Made by a program: the position numbers and the translations under genes
The notes under the pieces: model-generated
The model's database searches: none
Told to the model about the DNA's origin: nothing
What the model saw: the letters and a program-made list of their open reading frames with translations, nothing else
Part shown: in pieces, positions 1 through 14,100 of the stretch
Layout of the letters: every line of letters starts with the position of its first letter
Position numbering within the stretch: the stretch's first letter is position 1
Source of the DNA: Lathyrus oleraceus
Taxonomy: Eukaryota; Streptophyta; Magnoliopsida; Fabales; Fabaceae
Assembly: GCF_024323335.1 (NCBI RefSeq)
Contig: NC_066579.1
Location: 236,519,475 to 236,583,474 of the forward strand
Length of the DNA stretch: 64,000 nucleotides
Direction: 5' to 3'

Positions 1-2251
1 ATCAGCATGACCTAAAAAACTCCTTACTCCTTTAACACAGGAGGTGGAAGTTTTTGTATCACTTCAATTTTTGCTTGATCAACCGCTATGCCTTTAGCAG
101 ATATTTTGTGGCCAAGAACAATGCCTTCAGTTGCCATAAAATGACATTTTTCCCGATTTAACACCACTTTTGTCTCGACACATCTCTTAAGGACATTATT
201 CAATTGAATAAGGCAATCATCAATCGATTTAACCAATATAGAAAAATCATCAATAAATACCTCTATTGACTTTTCAATCATGTAAAAAAAATAGAAAGCA
301 TGCACCTTTGGAATGTTGCTGACGTATTATATAGCCCGAAAGGCATCCTTCGATACAAAAAAACTCCAAATGGGCATGTGAATGTGGTTTTCTCTTGATC
401 AGCGGGACCTACATCAATTTAGTTGTATCCCGAGTATCCATCCAGAAAATAGTAGTAGGCGTGTCCGGCTAATATTTAAAGAATTTAATCCATGAATGGT
501 AATGGAAAATGATCCTTTTGCGTGGCTAGATATAACGTGCGATAATCAATACACATTCTCCATCCTGTAACAATACCAGTTGAGATTTATTCTTTTTCTA
601 TTACGAATGATAGAGGTGCCCCTTTTCCTAGAACTACATGCATTGGGATTACCCACAAACTATCATAAATAAGATAAATCATACCTACTTCAAGTAATTT
701 AAGGACTTCTTTTCTTACCACTTCTTTTATTGTTGGATTTAAGAGCCGTTGAGGTTGAACAACCGGTTTGAATTCTTCTACCAACTTTATTTTATGCATG
801 CAGTATGCTGGACTAATCCCCTTCAAGTCTGATACTTTCCATCCCAATGCTTCTTTATTTTCTCTTAGTACTCATAACAACTTCTCTTCTTCAAATTTTG
901 AAAAAGTGCTACTAATAATTGCAGGGTGCCTATTTCCTTGACTTAGAAAGCCATATTTCAAATGCTTAAGCAGTTCTTTTAGTTTGGGCTCCATTAATTT
1001 CTCCTCACTACTTCCTCCTAATTCTTCAAAAAGTTTATATAAGCAAGATCCCTCTACGCTGCTTGCAATTGTAGTACCAACTCATTTACCTCAACATTAT
1101 CGTCTTCTTCATCTGTTTCCTCGATGGATTGCACTAAAACCTTTTCTATTGGAGATGATGGATTTTATTCTCACGAAATTTTTTCTATCAATTCATCAAT
1201 CAAATAAATTTGGTAAAATTTCAAATCCTCGTGAGCATGTTCCATGGCTTCAAACACATTAAATATTACATTCTCTTTATTAAACCGGAGAATCAGTTCT
1301 CTCTTTCCACATCAATCAAAGCTCTGTTCATTGCAAGGAAAGGTCTCCCTAAAAATAATGGTGTTTCGGCATATCCAAAATGAAAAAATCATTGGGAAAC
1401 AATAAATCATCAACCTTTACCAATGCATCCTCCAGTACTCCATAGGGATAAGTGACAAATTGGCCTGGTCAGAGTAAAAGTCATTTTTATAGGTTTTGGC
1501 TCCCCACAATTTAATTTCTTCATCATAGACAATGAAATCAAATTGATGCTCGCCCCTAAATCACATAGTGCTTGGCTAATTTTTAATGAAACTATAGAGC
1601 AAGGAATAGTAAACTACACGGATCTATTACTTTAGGTGGTAATTTTCATTGAATGACGGCACTACATTCCTCCGCTAAAGCAACATTTTCACCATCCTTC
1701 AATTTGCATTTACCGTTCAAAATTTGTTTCATGAATTTGGCATAGATGAGCATATTCTCTAAGGCATCACAAAACGGAATATTTACTTGTAACATTGTGA
1801 GCATCTCCATGAACTTTTTAAACTGTCCTACCTCCATTTCTATATTCAACTTCTTCTAATTCAAAGGATAAGGTGGTTTGTGTAATCCTGTAAATTAGGG
1901 ATTTTTTTTTGTTCTCCTAAAAGGTGAATCTTTATCAATGAATTTATTAGGTGTTTCTCCCTTTTCAAGAGTCTCGCGTGAAACCCCATCTTCTGTTGGT
2001 GTGGAATTTGGTTCCTCATATTTTTCATTTCTCTATTCCACTATTTTTTTCTGTTTGTTTCCACTGAGAGCTGAGGGAATTCTGTGATTTCTCAACTCTA
2101 TTACGTCACAATTTCCTCTTTCCTGTGCTAATGATGTGATTTGTTGGGATAGGTTAGACATTTTCCCTTCTAGTCTTCTCATTAACTCCTCATGTTTTTT
2201 GTTCAACGAGTTATGTAATATGTTAACCTTCAAAAATTCATTTTGTGTTAC
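1..2251 (-). mobile_element. Athila-type Ty3/Gypsy element fragment
   Basis: Reading the minus strand from 2233 down to 24 gives, in order, a gag C-terminal piece, an aspartic protease and a reverse transcriptase, the normal Ty3/Gypsy order. The peptides resemble Athila-lineage proteins (Cyclops of pea is the known Fabeae member): the protease uses the lineage's D-L-G-A-S form, and the RT carries F-I-D-D rather than Y-V-D-D. No LTR of this element is visible. It is cut at 2251 by the LTR of element B, so B probably inserted into it. Lineage assignment is from remembered family motifs. Confidence 0.8.
24..2233 (-). pseudogene. Athila-type gag-pol remnant
   Basis: Degenerate polyprotein. Gag-end segment at 2033-2233 (coiled, Q/N rich). 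A conserved segment at 1646-1849 contains the ALAEECSAVIQ-like stretch typical of Athila gag-pro. Protease at about 1330-1590 with an L-C-D-L-G-A-S-I-N motif. RT N-terminal segment at 587-847 (KGISPAYCMHKI region). RT palm at 24-305, with catalytic F-I-D-D at 246-257 and the conserved KCHFM and GHKIS motifs. The pieces lie in different frames separated by stops and small deletions, so no functional product is possible. RNase H and integrase would lie beyond the left edge of the window. The stretch 848-1330 is the decayed link between protease and RT. Confidence 0.78.
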
Positions 2252-5200
2252 TGTAGCGGTAAATACATGACCACTGAGCTATTGGTTAGCTCAACACCAA
2301 TAAAACAAGAGTTGTTACCACGCTTTTATTGATTCCAAAGGAAAAGGGAAAAAGTACGAACAAAACCCAAAGATAAGAAGGTTTCAAATTAAAACTAATA
2401 AAATGTCAGAGATTACAGGTAAGGGGGTTGGTTACACAGAGGGGAGGTATTAGCACCCAAAGTGTCCTAGGTACTCCTAGGGAGCCCCTTTTTGTGTGTA
2501 AGTGTTTTGGTTGAAAAAGATGTTTTGCTAAAAATAAAGAATGAGGGGATGAGAAAAGAATTCATTATTTATAATTTTGTGTTTGACAAGAACTTTGGTC
2601 TTATGCCTACATACCAACATAAAAATGAGGGATCAAAACCTCGTAGTTCGTGGTAAAAATTTCAAAGATGGGTGAATTGATTTTAACAAAAGCTTAAAGA
2701 TCTTTTGTTATCAATGGGAGAATACTCAACCAAACATCTACCGATAATAAGGGCTTTACAACATTTAAGTGGGAGGGATCCAACTTGGATTCAATCAACA
2801 AGTATGCCACTAACCCCTAATAAATGGAAATTCTTACAATCAATATATCATGGAATGGGAGAATTATATCTCCACCAAAGATAACTCGAATCTAAATGCT
2901 CTCTTTTGAAAATTTAAAAGGAAAAGGCACAAAGTGGCCAAAATGATTAGATGAGGTTGTTAGTTCTTTTTGTCTTTTTGAAAAATAAGGTCAATATGAT
3001 TAAGCTCATTTACAAGTTTGATTAAGAAAATATTTTGAAAATCAATGGCATAAGGCCAAGGTTTCTACTCATTAAAACTAGTCTAAGTTGAAAAACACAA
3101 GCAAAGAAGTTTTGAAAATGAGAGGGAGAGATTTTGAAATTAAAGAAGGGGGAGGAGATGAAGGGACTATCCTAGACAAGATTTAAAAGTTTACAGTTGA
3201 AAAGATCTAACCAATGGGAAGCATCCACAAGATAATAGTGTCAGATAGAAACCCATTTCCTTTGGATTGTTAAATCAATTAATAAGAAGACCAATGGTAT
3301 CAAATAAAGATAACCAAACATCCAAGCAAGCACTCCAAATCAAGCAATCTTCAATGTCCTTTAGATGTATAATATGAAAGTCCCTTTTGAAACATACTCA
3401 AAGAGAAAGCATCAAATGTTGTTAATAAGATCAAAATAACAATTCAGACAAAGAAAAGAATGAGTATCACAAATAAACCAAAGGAGTCTCTCAAGGTTTG
3501 TATCAGATGAATGGAATTGGTCAAGAAATAGTCTCAAATCAATGGCATTGGCCAAGTCTTTTCATAGCTCAGGGATGTTGCCTACTCTAAGTCCATAGGT
3601 CCAAATCAATTCACAGATAGAGGTCCAACAATCCACCAATATAATTTTTAGGATTTTTGTTTTTATTAAGTGTTTTAAGGTCCTGAGACCACAAACAAAA
3701 CAAAATCAAAAGCACAAAATATATCACAAGCACAAATACAATGTCTCAAGTGAGCAAAGTGAAAATGACTTAAACATAAACAATTTGCATGAAATGTAAA
3801 TGACAATGAATGATAAAGTGCAAGAAATTAAATTGCATTAAAGTAAATGAAACTAAAATAAAGTCAATAAAAAGAGATGTTAGTGGAAGAAGAAAAGATT
3901 GTTTAAGTCATTTTTTGGAGAACACTCAACCATCCACTCACAAGCATGAAGATATGAACCTAGACATCATTCATAAGAAGGGCTCCAACTACAAATAAAA
4001 TCAACAAGTATGCCACTAGCTCTCAAGAATGGAAAATAGGCAAAATCTTCACATAATACCATGAGGAATAGGAGTCTTACAATCTCACTTACAAAAATGT
4101 TATTGCTTTTGGGACAACTTTAGCGCTATGTTAAGCAATCGTAATTGGACTTATGTAGAAGTCACAACTATCTGAGGTCGATCAATAATAATATTGGTGT
4201 TAATGCATACTATAAACAAGGTATCAAGACCAAGCTCCTAAAGCATACTACACGCAAAAATAAGAGGGGATGGGCCTATCTCAATCAAGCTCATGTTCAT
4301 TCATTTGACACAAGGTCATTGATGAATCAACTAGCATTTTAATCTATAAGAAATCATTGGCCATGAAAGGATTGGGGAAGAAGTGATATGAAGATGAAGA
4401 GATGAAGTGAAAGAGATCCCAAATTGATCAAGGGATGAATCTCACTTGATCAATACCATTCATTCATCTTGAGGGATGAAGTTCAAACTTCATCAACCCC
4501 CTAAATCCAATGGTATTGACCAAGTCAAGGTCCAATTCAAGCAAGACCAAGGGCAAACAGAAGTTGAGTCCATAAAAAGTCAATAAAATAGCTCGACCAA
4601 ATATTAAAGCAACTAGAAAAAAAATTAAATCAATTTTTAAAATGAAGAAAATACATTTTAAAAGGTCAAAAACATAAAATACCTTCAAATTACCAAAGAA
4701 ATGGCCAAGGGATTTATCATAGGTCAAAAAAGGTCAAACGACCAATGACTATTTTTTTTGGCATTTTTTGAAAGTCAGAAGTATTTAAAAATCAATTAAA
4801 ACAAATCCAAAATCACAAAATTCACTAAAAATATTAAACTCAATCCAAAAATTAATTTTAATTCAGAAATGGGAAGAGGAAATTATTTGTGAAATTTTGG
4901 TGGTAGTCTCATAATTTTTGGATTAAAAATAAAATTATAATGAATTTAATAAGAAAATTCTATTTAAAAATTAATTTGGAAAAATAAACTAAATTTGAAA
5001 AACAAAGGCCTTCATATCTCCCTCATTAATTAAGGTGGCAGATCTGATGGCCACGCACGCGCTATTCACCATGGGCCTTAGTCAAAGCATCCGCAAAAGT
5101 GGTAATTAAAATGGATGGACCAGATTAGAACATAACCATAGGATCAGATGGTCTGAACCATGCCAACACACCACCGGAGCCCTAGCTCCAGTCATCTTCT

Positions 5201-7254
5201 CCGGCCAACTCACCAGACTGGTCCAACCAAAAATTTCGCGAAAATGAGTGGATCATATACCATTTTGAAGAGAAAAACACGAGGATTCCGAATATCACCT
5301 CCAAATCTACCAACTCTCACTCTATAATGAGAAATATGGAGTTGAAAGTTGAGGTATCAAAACTGAATCGCTTCGATTCAATCTCAAAGCAACTCAACAT
5401 CAATGCCTACATTGGTAGGGCTTCAATCATACACAAATCAAGCCAAGATCTTAAGAATTGAGTGAGAATCTAAGAGTTGAAATTTGAGAAAGCTCACTTT
5501 CGGGTAGCAAGTTTGAAGCTCGATCTTTATGCAATTCCACTTGGTTCTTCTTCCTCTTGCTTGCAGGAGTTGATTGGAGTGAAAAAGGTGATGAATCCTT
5601 GGAGTTCTAGTTCACAAATAGAAGTTGAACTAGAAGCTCAATTTCAAAGAAATCCTCAAGGTATTCTCTCAAGTGTGGCTATGGGATTGCTTCGCAGAGC
5701 TTGGGCAGGGGTCCTCCTTCATTCTGAGGCAATTCTCTTCATTTTATAGGCAATGGAATTGATTTCTACACCATTTCAAATTTGAAAAAAATATTAATTT
5801 CATGTGCATGGGTGCATGTGCATGTGTTCAGGCCCAAATGGTCATTTCAATCCACTCAAATTCGTGCACAAATGCAACTGATGTCATAACATGAAGCCAT
5901 GCAAAGTTCTGTAACAATTGAGTTCAAAAGTTGCCAAATCAAGCCATGAGAAGAACCTATGCACAAGTCCCTCAATTCTTGTCCAAATGGCGTGATCTTG
6001 GACTCTTTGAAAAGCTACCATCATGGGGAACAACTTTTATGTTGGGACTTTTTCCATTTGAATATTGGAACATGGTGAATTTTGGCCTTTAAGTTGGAAT
6101 AATCAAACATACTTGAAAAGTTTCTATGTTAAAAGTCAAATGACCCCTTTTTCCACCTTGAAATTTTTTTCTATGAGCTTCAAATGACTCTATTTCCTTC
6201 TACAAAGTTGTAAATATTTCAATTATATTTAATTTTGTAACCAATTTGACACCATTTGTATCTTGCATGAGGGTGTTATGGATTTTAGAAGTTGAGGAAT
6301 ATTGATTGTTCAATGATGAGGACCAAAATGGACCTTTAATGTTTCCTCATGGAACATACTCTTGCAAGTGGAATTTGACCTTTATCAAAGAAGAAAAGTT
6401 GAATAATACATTTTTAAATTAATCATGAAACTTGGATCATCTTTATATCATGAAAATTGAGGAAGTTATGGTTCTTGGAAGTTGACCTTCTATCTAGGGC
6501 ACAAACAAAATGACCTATAATCTTTCACCATAAAAAATGACTTTCCAAGAAAAATTAGCTCTTGATGCAAACATAAAAGTTGTTTGGAATGTCATAAAGA
6601 GTAACCTTTATCTTGGAAAAAATTTCATATGACAAAAAGTGTAGGAGATAGGGTCTAGGGAACCCTAGATTTGACTAGTTGACTTTTCTGGTCAACCTCC
6701 TTGAACCAACTTGCAAACTTGAAGTTCTTTTGTGCTTTGGGGCTCGTGGAGGATCATATATGCTTATGATGAAGTAAAATTGAGTATCCATTGATATCTT
6801 TGACCAAATGTTTAAGAAACTTAATAAGGAAGGCACACAAGATACCCAGATGAATTATGGCTTCCTTGACAAACAAGCTTCAAAATCTTGATGAATTCTT
6901 GATCAAAATGACAAATAAAGAACATGGGGATACATATATGATGACTAGAACCAATATGGACCCTTGATAACTTGATATCTTGCATTGAGGGTCTCAAACC
7001 CTAGTGGTGAGCTTGATGAGGCACAGGTGGACACACACACTACCTACAAAAGAAACAAAGTTACACATAGACATATTTTTGGATTTTGGTTAGTAAAAAA
7101 ATAAAGTATGATACAATCAAATATGCTTGGTGATCTCTCCTAATACAAACCCAATGAATGATAGGTGAGGAGGATACCAAGGTGTGATCCCAATGCTAAT
7201 GCAAAGCTATGAGATGACATGAGGGGTCTTAGGGGTCAAAATTGGGGTCTCACA
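2252..7254 (-). repeat. 3' LTR of element B (about 5.0 kb)
   Basis: On the minus strand this runs from TGTGAGACCCCAATTTTG (ending at plus position 7254) to CCGCTACA (plus 2252), giving the TG...CA ends. The start matches the starts of the element D and E LTRs (TGTAAGACCCC). The terminal part matches theirs near 51730 and 56450 (a conserved block around GGCTCCCTAGGAGTACCTAG). It is the 3' LTR because a polypurine tract abuts its inner edge. It contains AT-rich sequence, a decayed copy of the mid-LTR inverted repeat around 5013-5058, and only short chance ORFs such as 5477-5749. I see no gene in it. Confidence 0.88.
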
Positions 7255-7269
7255 ACTTCCCCTATTTAA
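7255..7269 (-). other. Polypurine tract of element B
   Basis: The minus strand reads TTAAATAGGGGAAGT immediately before the LTR TGTGAGACC. The same AAATAGGGGCA motif precedes the 3' LTRs of elements C (34675) and D (44737). It would prime plus-strand DNA synthesis. Confidence 0.85.
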
Positions 7270-7839
7270 GGTCATTCTATCTGGGGATGTGAAGGTTAAA
7301 ATATTGGTATCAACGTGGTAGAATGGACTTAAATAACAACAACAAGAAACAAATTTTGGTCCCTAAGAGACCTCATGATGCATATGATATGAATGCAAAA
7401 ATAATCTTTGTGGAGGATATATTGCCATAAATGAAAAGAATCGGGGAGAAACTGAAAGTCCACAGGAGCACAATGCATTCCATGAGGAAAACTCATTGAG
7501 GGGAAAAAGACTTTGGGGATAAAAAGCTTTGTGTAGGCCAGGATACGACTTAAAAACTATTGGAGACACGAGGGGATCTCCATGAAAATAACTCAATGGA
7601 AAGACTTGGATTGGGGAAAAAAGAATCTGCATGTATTGGAATACAACCAATACAGCAGGAAACATCCATTGGGGAAGGCGTAAATAAGAACGAAGCTGAA
7701 ATACCCAAACAATCAAAAGGAAATTCGATTTCACAAAGAAATACGAATCCAGACTCAACGGAGGAATAAAAACTTCAACACGGGAGTAAAAGAGATATAT
7801 TATCTACGACCTGTTACTAGGTAGGAAGATAATACACTC

Positions 7840-8600
7840 GGGCAGAGGGACATCCGTTACCGGTTAAGGTAAGCATATCAAGGATGACTCGCTGAGGAAA
7901 AATGAGGAATATCTATTACCGGACACTGGGTAAGAATAACCTACTAGGGAAAATGAAGAAATAGGATTTACAACTACCTGTTACTGGGCAGAAGACCAGA
8001 GGAAGAATATCTATTACCGGTTAAGGTAAACATATCAAGGATAAATTGTTGGGGAAAATGGGATTTACAACTACCAGTTATTGGGCAGAAGGCCGAGGGA
8101 AGAATATCCGTTACCGGTTAAGGTAAACATATCAAGGATAAACTACCACAAAGAATATCCATTATTAGTTAAGGTAAACATATCAATGATAGACTCGTAA
8201 AAAGACAGGACTTACAACTACCAGTTACTGGGTAGAAGATCGAAGGAAGAATATCCGTCACTGGTTAAGGTAAACATATCACTGATGAACTACCAAAAAG
8301 AATAGGATTTACAACTACCAGTTGCGGGGTAGAAGACTAAAGGAGGAATATGCATTACCGGTTAAGGTTAACATATCAAGGATAAATTGTCGCAAAGAAT
8401 ATCCATTACCGGTTAAGGTAAACATATCAAAGATAGACTCATAAAAAGATAGGATTTACAACTACCGGTTACTGGGTAGAAGACCAAAGGAAGAATATCT
8501 GTTACCGGTTACGATAAACATATAAAGGATAAACTAGCGCAAAGAATATCCGTTACCGGTTAGGGGAAACAAAAGTAAATTCTGTCGGGAAATCAAAGAG
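7840..8600 (-). repeat. Imperfect tandem repeats with TTACC/GGTAA stem, element B
   Basis: About ten degenerate units of roughly 50-100 bp share a core that reads, on plus, TTACCGGTTAAGGTAA followed by ACATATCAAGGATAA. Arms TTACC and GGTAA flank a six-base loop (for example 8014-8018 with 8025-8029). A second shared motif is ACTACCAGTTACTGGGTAGAA. The same unit family, with different stem bases, lies in element D around 43630-44200. Confidence 0.75.
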
Positions 8601-9605
8601 GTAAATTACCTTTTACTGATTACTGGGTACTCAACATCAAGAAGGATATTACCAATAAATGGGTAATAAACTCTTGGGGGACCAAAAGATCTATCTAGGA
8701 AAGAACTAGAAAGAAACGGTCAAACAAGACTCAATCCAATAAGGATATAACTCAAGGGGAGTGGTTCCATCCAGATAATGAACTGGGGAGGAGACAAAAA
8801 TAATAATCTTCCATGAGGAAATAACTCGGTGGGGAAGAAGAAAGGATAAACTCTTTCTGCTTAAGGGGCTGGCACTCTATATTAAAGGAGGACATACACA
8901 CCAAATCTTCATGGGGATATGATATCACCAAAGCAGGGGATCAGAAAAATTAGGTCAATGTGTAAAATGCATAATGAAATATCTGATGTTATAATTATGC
9001 ATGTATAGGCATGAGTATGTATATGATTATGCTGACAAACGAGCACAAAGGATACAAACATGAAGATACAATCATCACAACAAGATACTCGGCTAATCTC
9101 AATAATATGGGAGCACCAACTGGAGAACCTGCTAGGGATGAAAATAAATTCCCGAGGATATAAATCCTATCTTCAAATATTCAATTCCCTGGGGACATCA
9201 CACAACCATGCACTCAAGGAAGATTGGGGATATTACAATCCAAATCAAATGCTCAAACTCTGGTTGGGGAAAGACATGGAGAAAATGCATTCAACCAAAA
9301 ATTGTTGAAGAATCAGCGCTCAGAGGAAATGAAGAGTACATACATATCAGTAGCAGTCACAGAGATTAAAACAAATCCAACTTCAAAACTGGATTCTCAA
9401 GAGAGGAGGAAATAACTTCTAGGGGATAAGCAATGTTTGACAAAGATCTTGCTTAAAGCTCAAACTCTTTGGGAGAGGAGAAAATACAGCTTGGCAACTC
9501 CGTTGGGGAACGAAAGCACTGCTGAGGATATCAACCGACATGCTGAGGATAAGAGAGACTTGATGAGGATAAGAGAGACTTGCTAAGGATCCATATCTTC
9601 CAGCT

Positions 9606-9606
<1 letters not shown>

Positions 9607-9702
<96 letters not shown>

Positions 9703-9778
9703 TTCAAAGCAACAAGTCAACACTGTGGGGAATTTTAGGTCAACACCATATCAAATGGGAGACAACCTTATAGGGGAC

Positions 9779-9866
<88 letters not shown>

Positions 9867-9950
9867 TTCAAAGCAACAAGTCAACACTGTGGGGAATTTT
9901 AGGTCAACACCATATCAAATGGGAGACAACCTTACAGGGGACGACTACAT
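9607..9950. repeat. Duplicated unit with two AT microsatellites
   Basis: (AT)n runs at about 9607-9701 and 9781-9865 are each followed by the same ~80-bp sequence beginning ACTTCAAAGCAACAAGTC (9702 and 9867) and ending in GACGACTA. The block is a tandem duplication of about 165 bp with the microsatellite at its junction. The Ile-Tyr repeat ORF across it is only the translation of AT repeats. Confidence 0.9.
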
Positions 9951-10980
9951 CAATATTGCTCAGAATCAAATACTGTCTGAATGAGGAGATCTTTCATCAA
10001 AAGAGGAAACTCCGTGGGAAATCCACGTCATAACAAGAGGCAAAACTCTGAGTGGGGGACTAGGCTACTTACTGGGGATTCCATCAATTAATATCAACTT
10101 CGTGGAGACTTCACTGGGGACTAAAAATTTGTTAGGACAAATCATGCGCCACACGAGGATGCAATCAACAACATATTCCTTAAGAGTTGATACAACAGTC
10201 ACAAAACTCTTCTTGGAGATTGAGAAATAAACCAATTCCAAGGTACCAAAAATATCAATCGGCCTACAGGAACTCACAAAGGGGAAATACTGCCATGGCT
10301 ATGTAACAATCAAATGAAGGTGTCGGGGATCTGAAAACCAAATAAAGGTTTCACTGGAGATCCAGGGTTCAATCACAAAAATGCAAACTAATAATGAAAA
10401 TTCACAAAGGCCTCAGCTGGGAAAAGATGATGAACTACAAGGAGAACAACACATCATCCATGTTAGGGATAAATGGAGAACTGTTTGGGGGGAAAATACC
10501 TCCAATCATCTGCTTGGGGACGACAACAATGCTTCACACGTCAAAACTAACTGTTCTCAGATTGTTGTTGACATTCCTTTTCGAATCTAAAGTTCTTAAA
10601 GTAAATGCCTTACTATTTCATAAAAATGTTTATTCATTGATTTATTTATTTCAAAATTATCATCATAAAAATACAGTTTTATTAAACGAAAACAAATAAG
10701 AATAGCAAATAATTGGATAAAGCCTCAACTTTATTTAATAGAATGGTAGTCCGCGAATGGAAGGACTCCATGGATCTTTACAAAGTTTGAAAATGGTAAT
10801 TTACATGGAAAAGGGCTACATTGAATACAATGACCACTACTCTCCCTACCAACTCTAAAATCCATTATGCTTTTGTCCTTGGATGAGAATGATGAATCAG
10901 AACCAAACTGACTAGCGATGCTGCTTCAGCGATCAGGTCTAGCCGGATGCAGTTACTTGCCATAATCCCTAATTTTTGCC

Positions 10981-11127
10981 TAGATTTCCCCAAGGTGGGG
11001 TACTAAATCTACTAGGATGATTTTTCTATTTTATGTCACTAACTTTTTCCTGGATCACCCTTTCGGGTTTTCAATCCACTGAGACACTCATTTTTGCCTA
11101 AGCCGCCCTTTCGGGTTTTCAACTTAG
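10981..11127 (-). promoter_or_regulatory. Triple hairpin after pol, element B
   Basis: Three stem-loops on the minus strand just after the integrase stop at 11147. Nearest the stop: CTAAGT...GCTTAG around CCC-GAAA-GGG (11098-11127). Second: TGGAT...ATCCA around CCC-GAAA-GGG (11051-11078). Third: TAGATTT...AAATCTA around CCCC...GGGG (10981-11011). Counterparts with different stem bases occur in elements C and D. The function is not known to me; see findings. Confidence 0.75.
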
Positions 11128-11146
11128 CGAGTTGTTCTTTTCTCTT

Positions 11147-14100
11147 TTAGGAAAAGTATTTCTTAACTGCATTGACGATCACGGGGCGAGTGGACTCTTC
11201 ACCACCCGTAGTTGTAAGAATCAATGCACCGCCTGGGAAGACTCTCTTAACAACATATGGGCCTTCATAATTAGAAGTTCATTTTCCCCTAGAATCAGGT
11301 TTGAAAGATAATATCTTCTTGAGAACGAGGTCACCTTCTCGGAACACACAAGGCTTGACCCTCTTATTAAAAGATTTCTTCATTCTTTATTGGTATAACT
11401 GACCATGACACATGGCGGTCAATCTCTTCTCTTCAGTTAAATTTAACTGACCATATCTGCTCTAACACCATTCAATTTTGGTTAACTTGGCTTCCATCAG
11501 CACACACATTGATAAGATCTCAACCTCTATAGGGAGCACAACTTCCATGCCATAAACAAGAGAGAAATGGGTTGCCCTTGTTGAAGTGTGGATGGATGTA
11601 CGGTACCCATGTAAAGCAAATGGGAGCATCTCATGCCAATCTTTGTATGTCACAACCATCTTCTAGATAATCTTCTTGATATTCTTGTTCGTAGCTTCAA
11701 TAACCCCATTCATCTTGGGTCTGTAAGGAGAATAGTTATGGTGTGCTATCTTCATGTCTTTGTAGAGATCTTCCACCACATTATTATTCAAGTTCGATCC
11801 ACTATCAGTAATGACCTTACTTGGCACACCATATCGATATATGATCTGATTCTTAATAAACCTTACAACAACTTGCTTAGTCACATTTGCATACGATGTT
11901 GTTTCAACCCACTTTGTGAAGTAGTCAATAGCCACTAAAATGAAACGATGTCCATTTGATGCCTTGGGCTTAATCATGCCAATCATATCAATTCCCCACA
12001 TGGAGAAAGGCCATGGAGATGAAATGACATTCAAAAGTGTCAGGGGAACATGAATCTTATCCGTATAGATTTGAAACTTGTGGCATTTCTTCACATACTT
12101 GCAACAGTCAGATTCCATTGTCAGCCAATAGTAACCTGCTCTCAACATCTTCTTTGCCATAGAATGTCCATTGGAATGAGTACCAAAGGAACCTGACTTC
12201 TATCATCAATAGGTCTGCTTCGTGTCTATCCATGCATCTGAGAAAAACCATATCAAAATTTCTCTTGTAAAGCACATCACCATTCAGGTAGAAGTTGCCA
12301 GCTAATCTTCTCAAACTCTTCTTATCTTTCAAAGTTGCCCCAAGCGGGTAAGTCTGACTTTGGAGGAAACATTTGATATCATGGTACCATGGCTTATCAT
12401 ACTTGATCTCTTCAACAACAAATACATGAGCTGGCCTATCAAGGCGCATCACAACCAAATTAGGAACTTCATTCCAATACTTCACGACAATCATGGAAGC
12501 CAATGTTGCAAGAGCATCTGCCATCCGGTTTTCATCTTGAGGAATATGATGAAACTCAACCTTTGTAAAGAAAGTTGATACGCTCCTCTCATAATCTCTA
12601 TATGGTATCAAACCGGGTTGATTCGTCTCCCATTCACCTTTGATCTGATTAACAACCAAATTGAATCTCCGTAGACGTCAAGATATTTGATTCTAAGATC
12701 AATGGCTTATTCGAGCCCCATAATGAAAGCTTCATACTCAACCATATTATTCGTACATTTAAAGGTCAATCTAGATGTAAATGGAAAATGAGTGCCTTGA
12801 GGAGTAATAATCACTGCCCCAATGACATTACCATATGAATTAACAGCTCAATCAAATACCATGCCCCAACAGGAACTAGGTTCTGGCCCTTCTTCAAGCA
12901 ATGTTTCATCACAATCTTTCATATTCAAATACAATATCTCTTCATCATGGAAATCAAATTGCACTGACTGATAATCATTAATAGGTTGGTGAGCCAAATG
13001 GTCAGCCAAGACAATACCTTTAATTACTTTCTGAGCTCGATATTCAATATCATACTCAGATAACAACATCTGCCAACGGGAAATCCTCCCAGTTAAAGCA
13101 GGCTTTTCAAATATGTACTTGATTGGATCCATTTTGGATATCAACTAAGTAGTATGATTTAACATATACTAGCGCAGACGCTTAGCAGCCCAAGCCAAAG
13201 CACATCATGTCTTCTCAAGCATAGAATACCGATACTCACAATTGGTGAACTTCTTACTGAGGTAGTAAATAACATATTCTTTCTTACCAGATTCATCTTG
13301 CTGACCAAGAACACAGCCCATACTCTCTTCAAGCACAATCAAATACATGATCAAAGGTCTTCCTTCAACAGGCGGAGACAGAATCATAGGCTCAAGCAGA
13401 TATTCTTTAATACTGTCAAAAGCTTTCTGGCAATCCTCAGTCCAATCCCAAGACTGACTTTCCGAAGGATCTTTAGTATTGGAGCACATGTGTCATTCAT
13501 ATGCGATATAAATCATGAAATATAGTTCAAGCAGTCGAGAAAACCTCTGACTTGCTTCTCAGTTTTGGGCGCATGCATTTCTTGTATAGTTTTGACCTTG
13601 GAAAAATCAACTTCAATACCCTTCTCATTGACAATAAAGCCCAACAACTTACTAGATTGAACACCAAATGTACACTTATTGGGATTCAAGCGGAGTTTGT
13701 AATTCCTCAAATGCTGGAATAGCTTCAATAAATGCTCAACATGCTCATCTTTAGATCTTGATTTGGCAGTCGTATCATCAACATAGACCTCAATCTCTTT
13801 ATGCATCATATCATGGAAAAGAGTGGTCATGGATCTTTGGTACGTTGCACCAGCATTCTTCAAGACGAAATACATCACTCTATAGTAGAATGTTCCCCAA
13901 GGCGTAATGAATGTGGTCTTCTCCATATCTTCGGGTGCCATCTTTATCAGATTATAACCAGAAAATCCATCCTTAAAAGAGAAGACATTGAACTTAGCTG
14001 TATTGTCTACCAAAATATCAATGTGTGGCAGAGGAAAATCATCTTTAGGACTGGCTTTATTCAAATCTCTATAATCAACACACATGCGGACTTTTCCATC

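Larger units (their letters stand above)
7255..11146 (-). other. 3' untranslated region of element B
   Basis: About 3.9 kb between the integrase stop and the polypurine tract. It is rich in GGGGA-type motifs on the plus strand. It holds an imperfect tandem-repeat field (about 7840-8600), two AT microsatellites in a duplicated unit (9607-9950) and three hairpins after the pol stop (10981-11127). Its outer end (7340-7800) is homologous to element D 44300-44700. The 131-codon minus-strand ORF at 7363-7758 is not kept in frame in D, so I do not call it. Long repeat-rich 3' UTRs are typical of Ogre-type elements. Confidence 0.75.

Noticed and set aside
5477..5749. 90-codon ORF in the LTR of element B
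   Set aside because: Antisense to the LTR, no recognisable motif and no preserved counterpart seen in the LTRs of D or E.
7363..7758. 131-codon minus-strand ORF in element B 3' UTR
   Set aside because: The homologous DNA in element D (about 44300-44700) does not keep this frame.
9725..10033. 102-codon ORF with long Ile-Tyr run
   Set aside because: Translation of an AT microsatellite.
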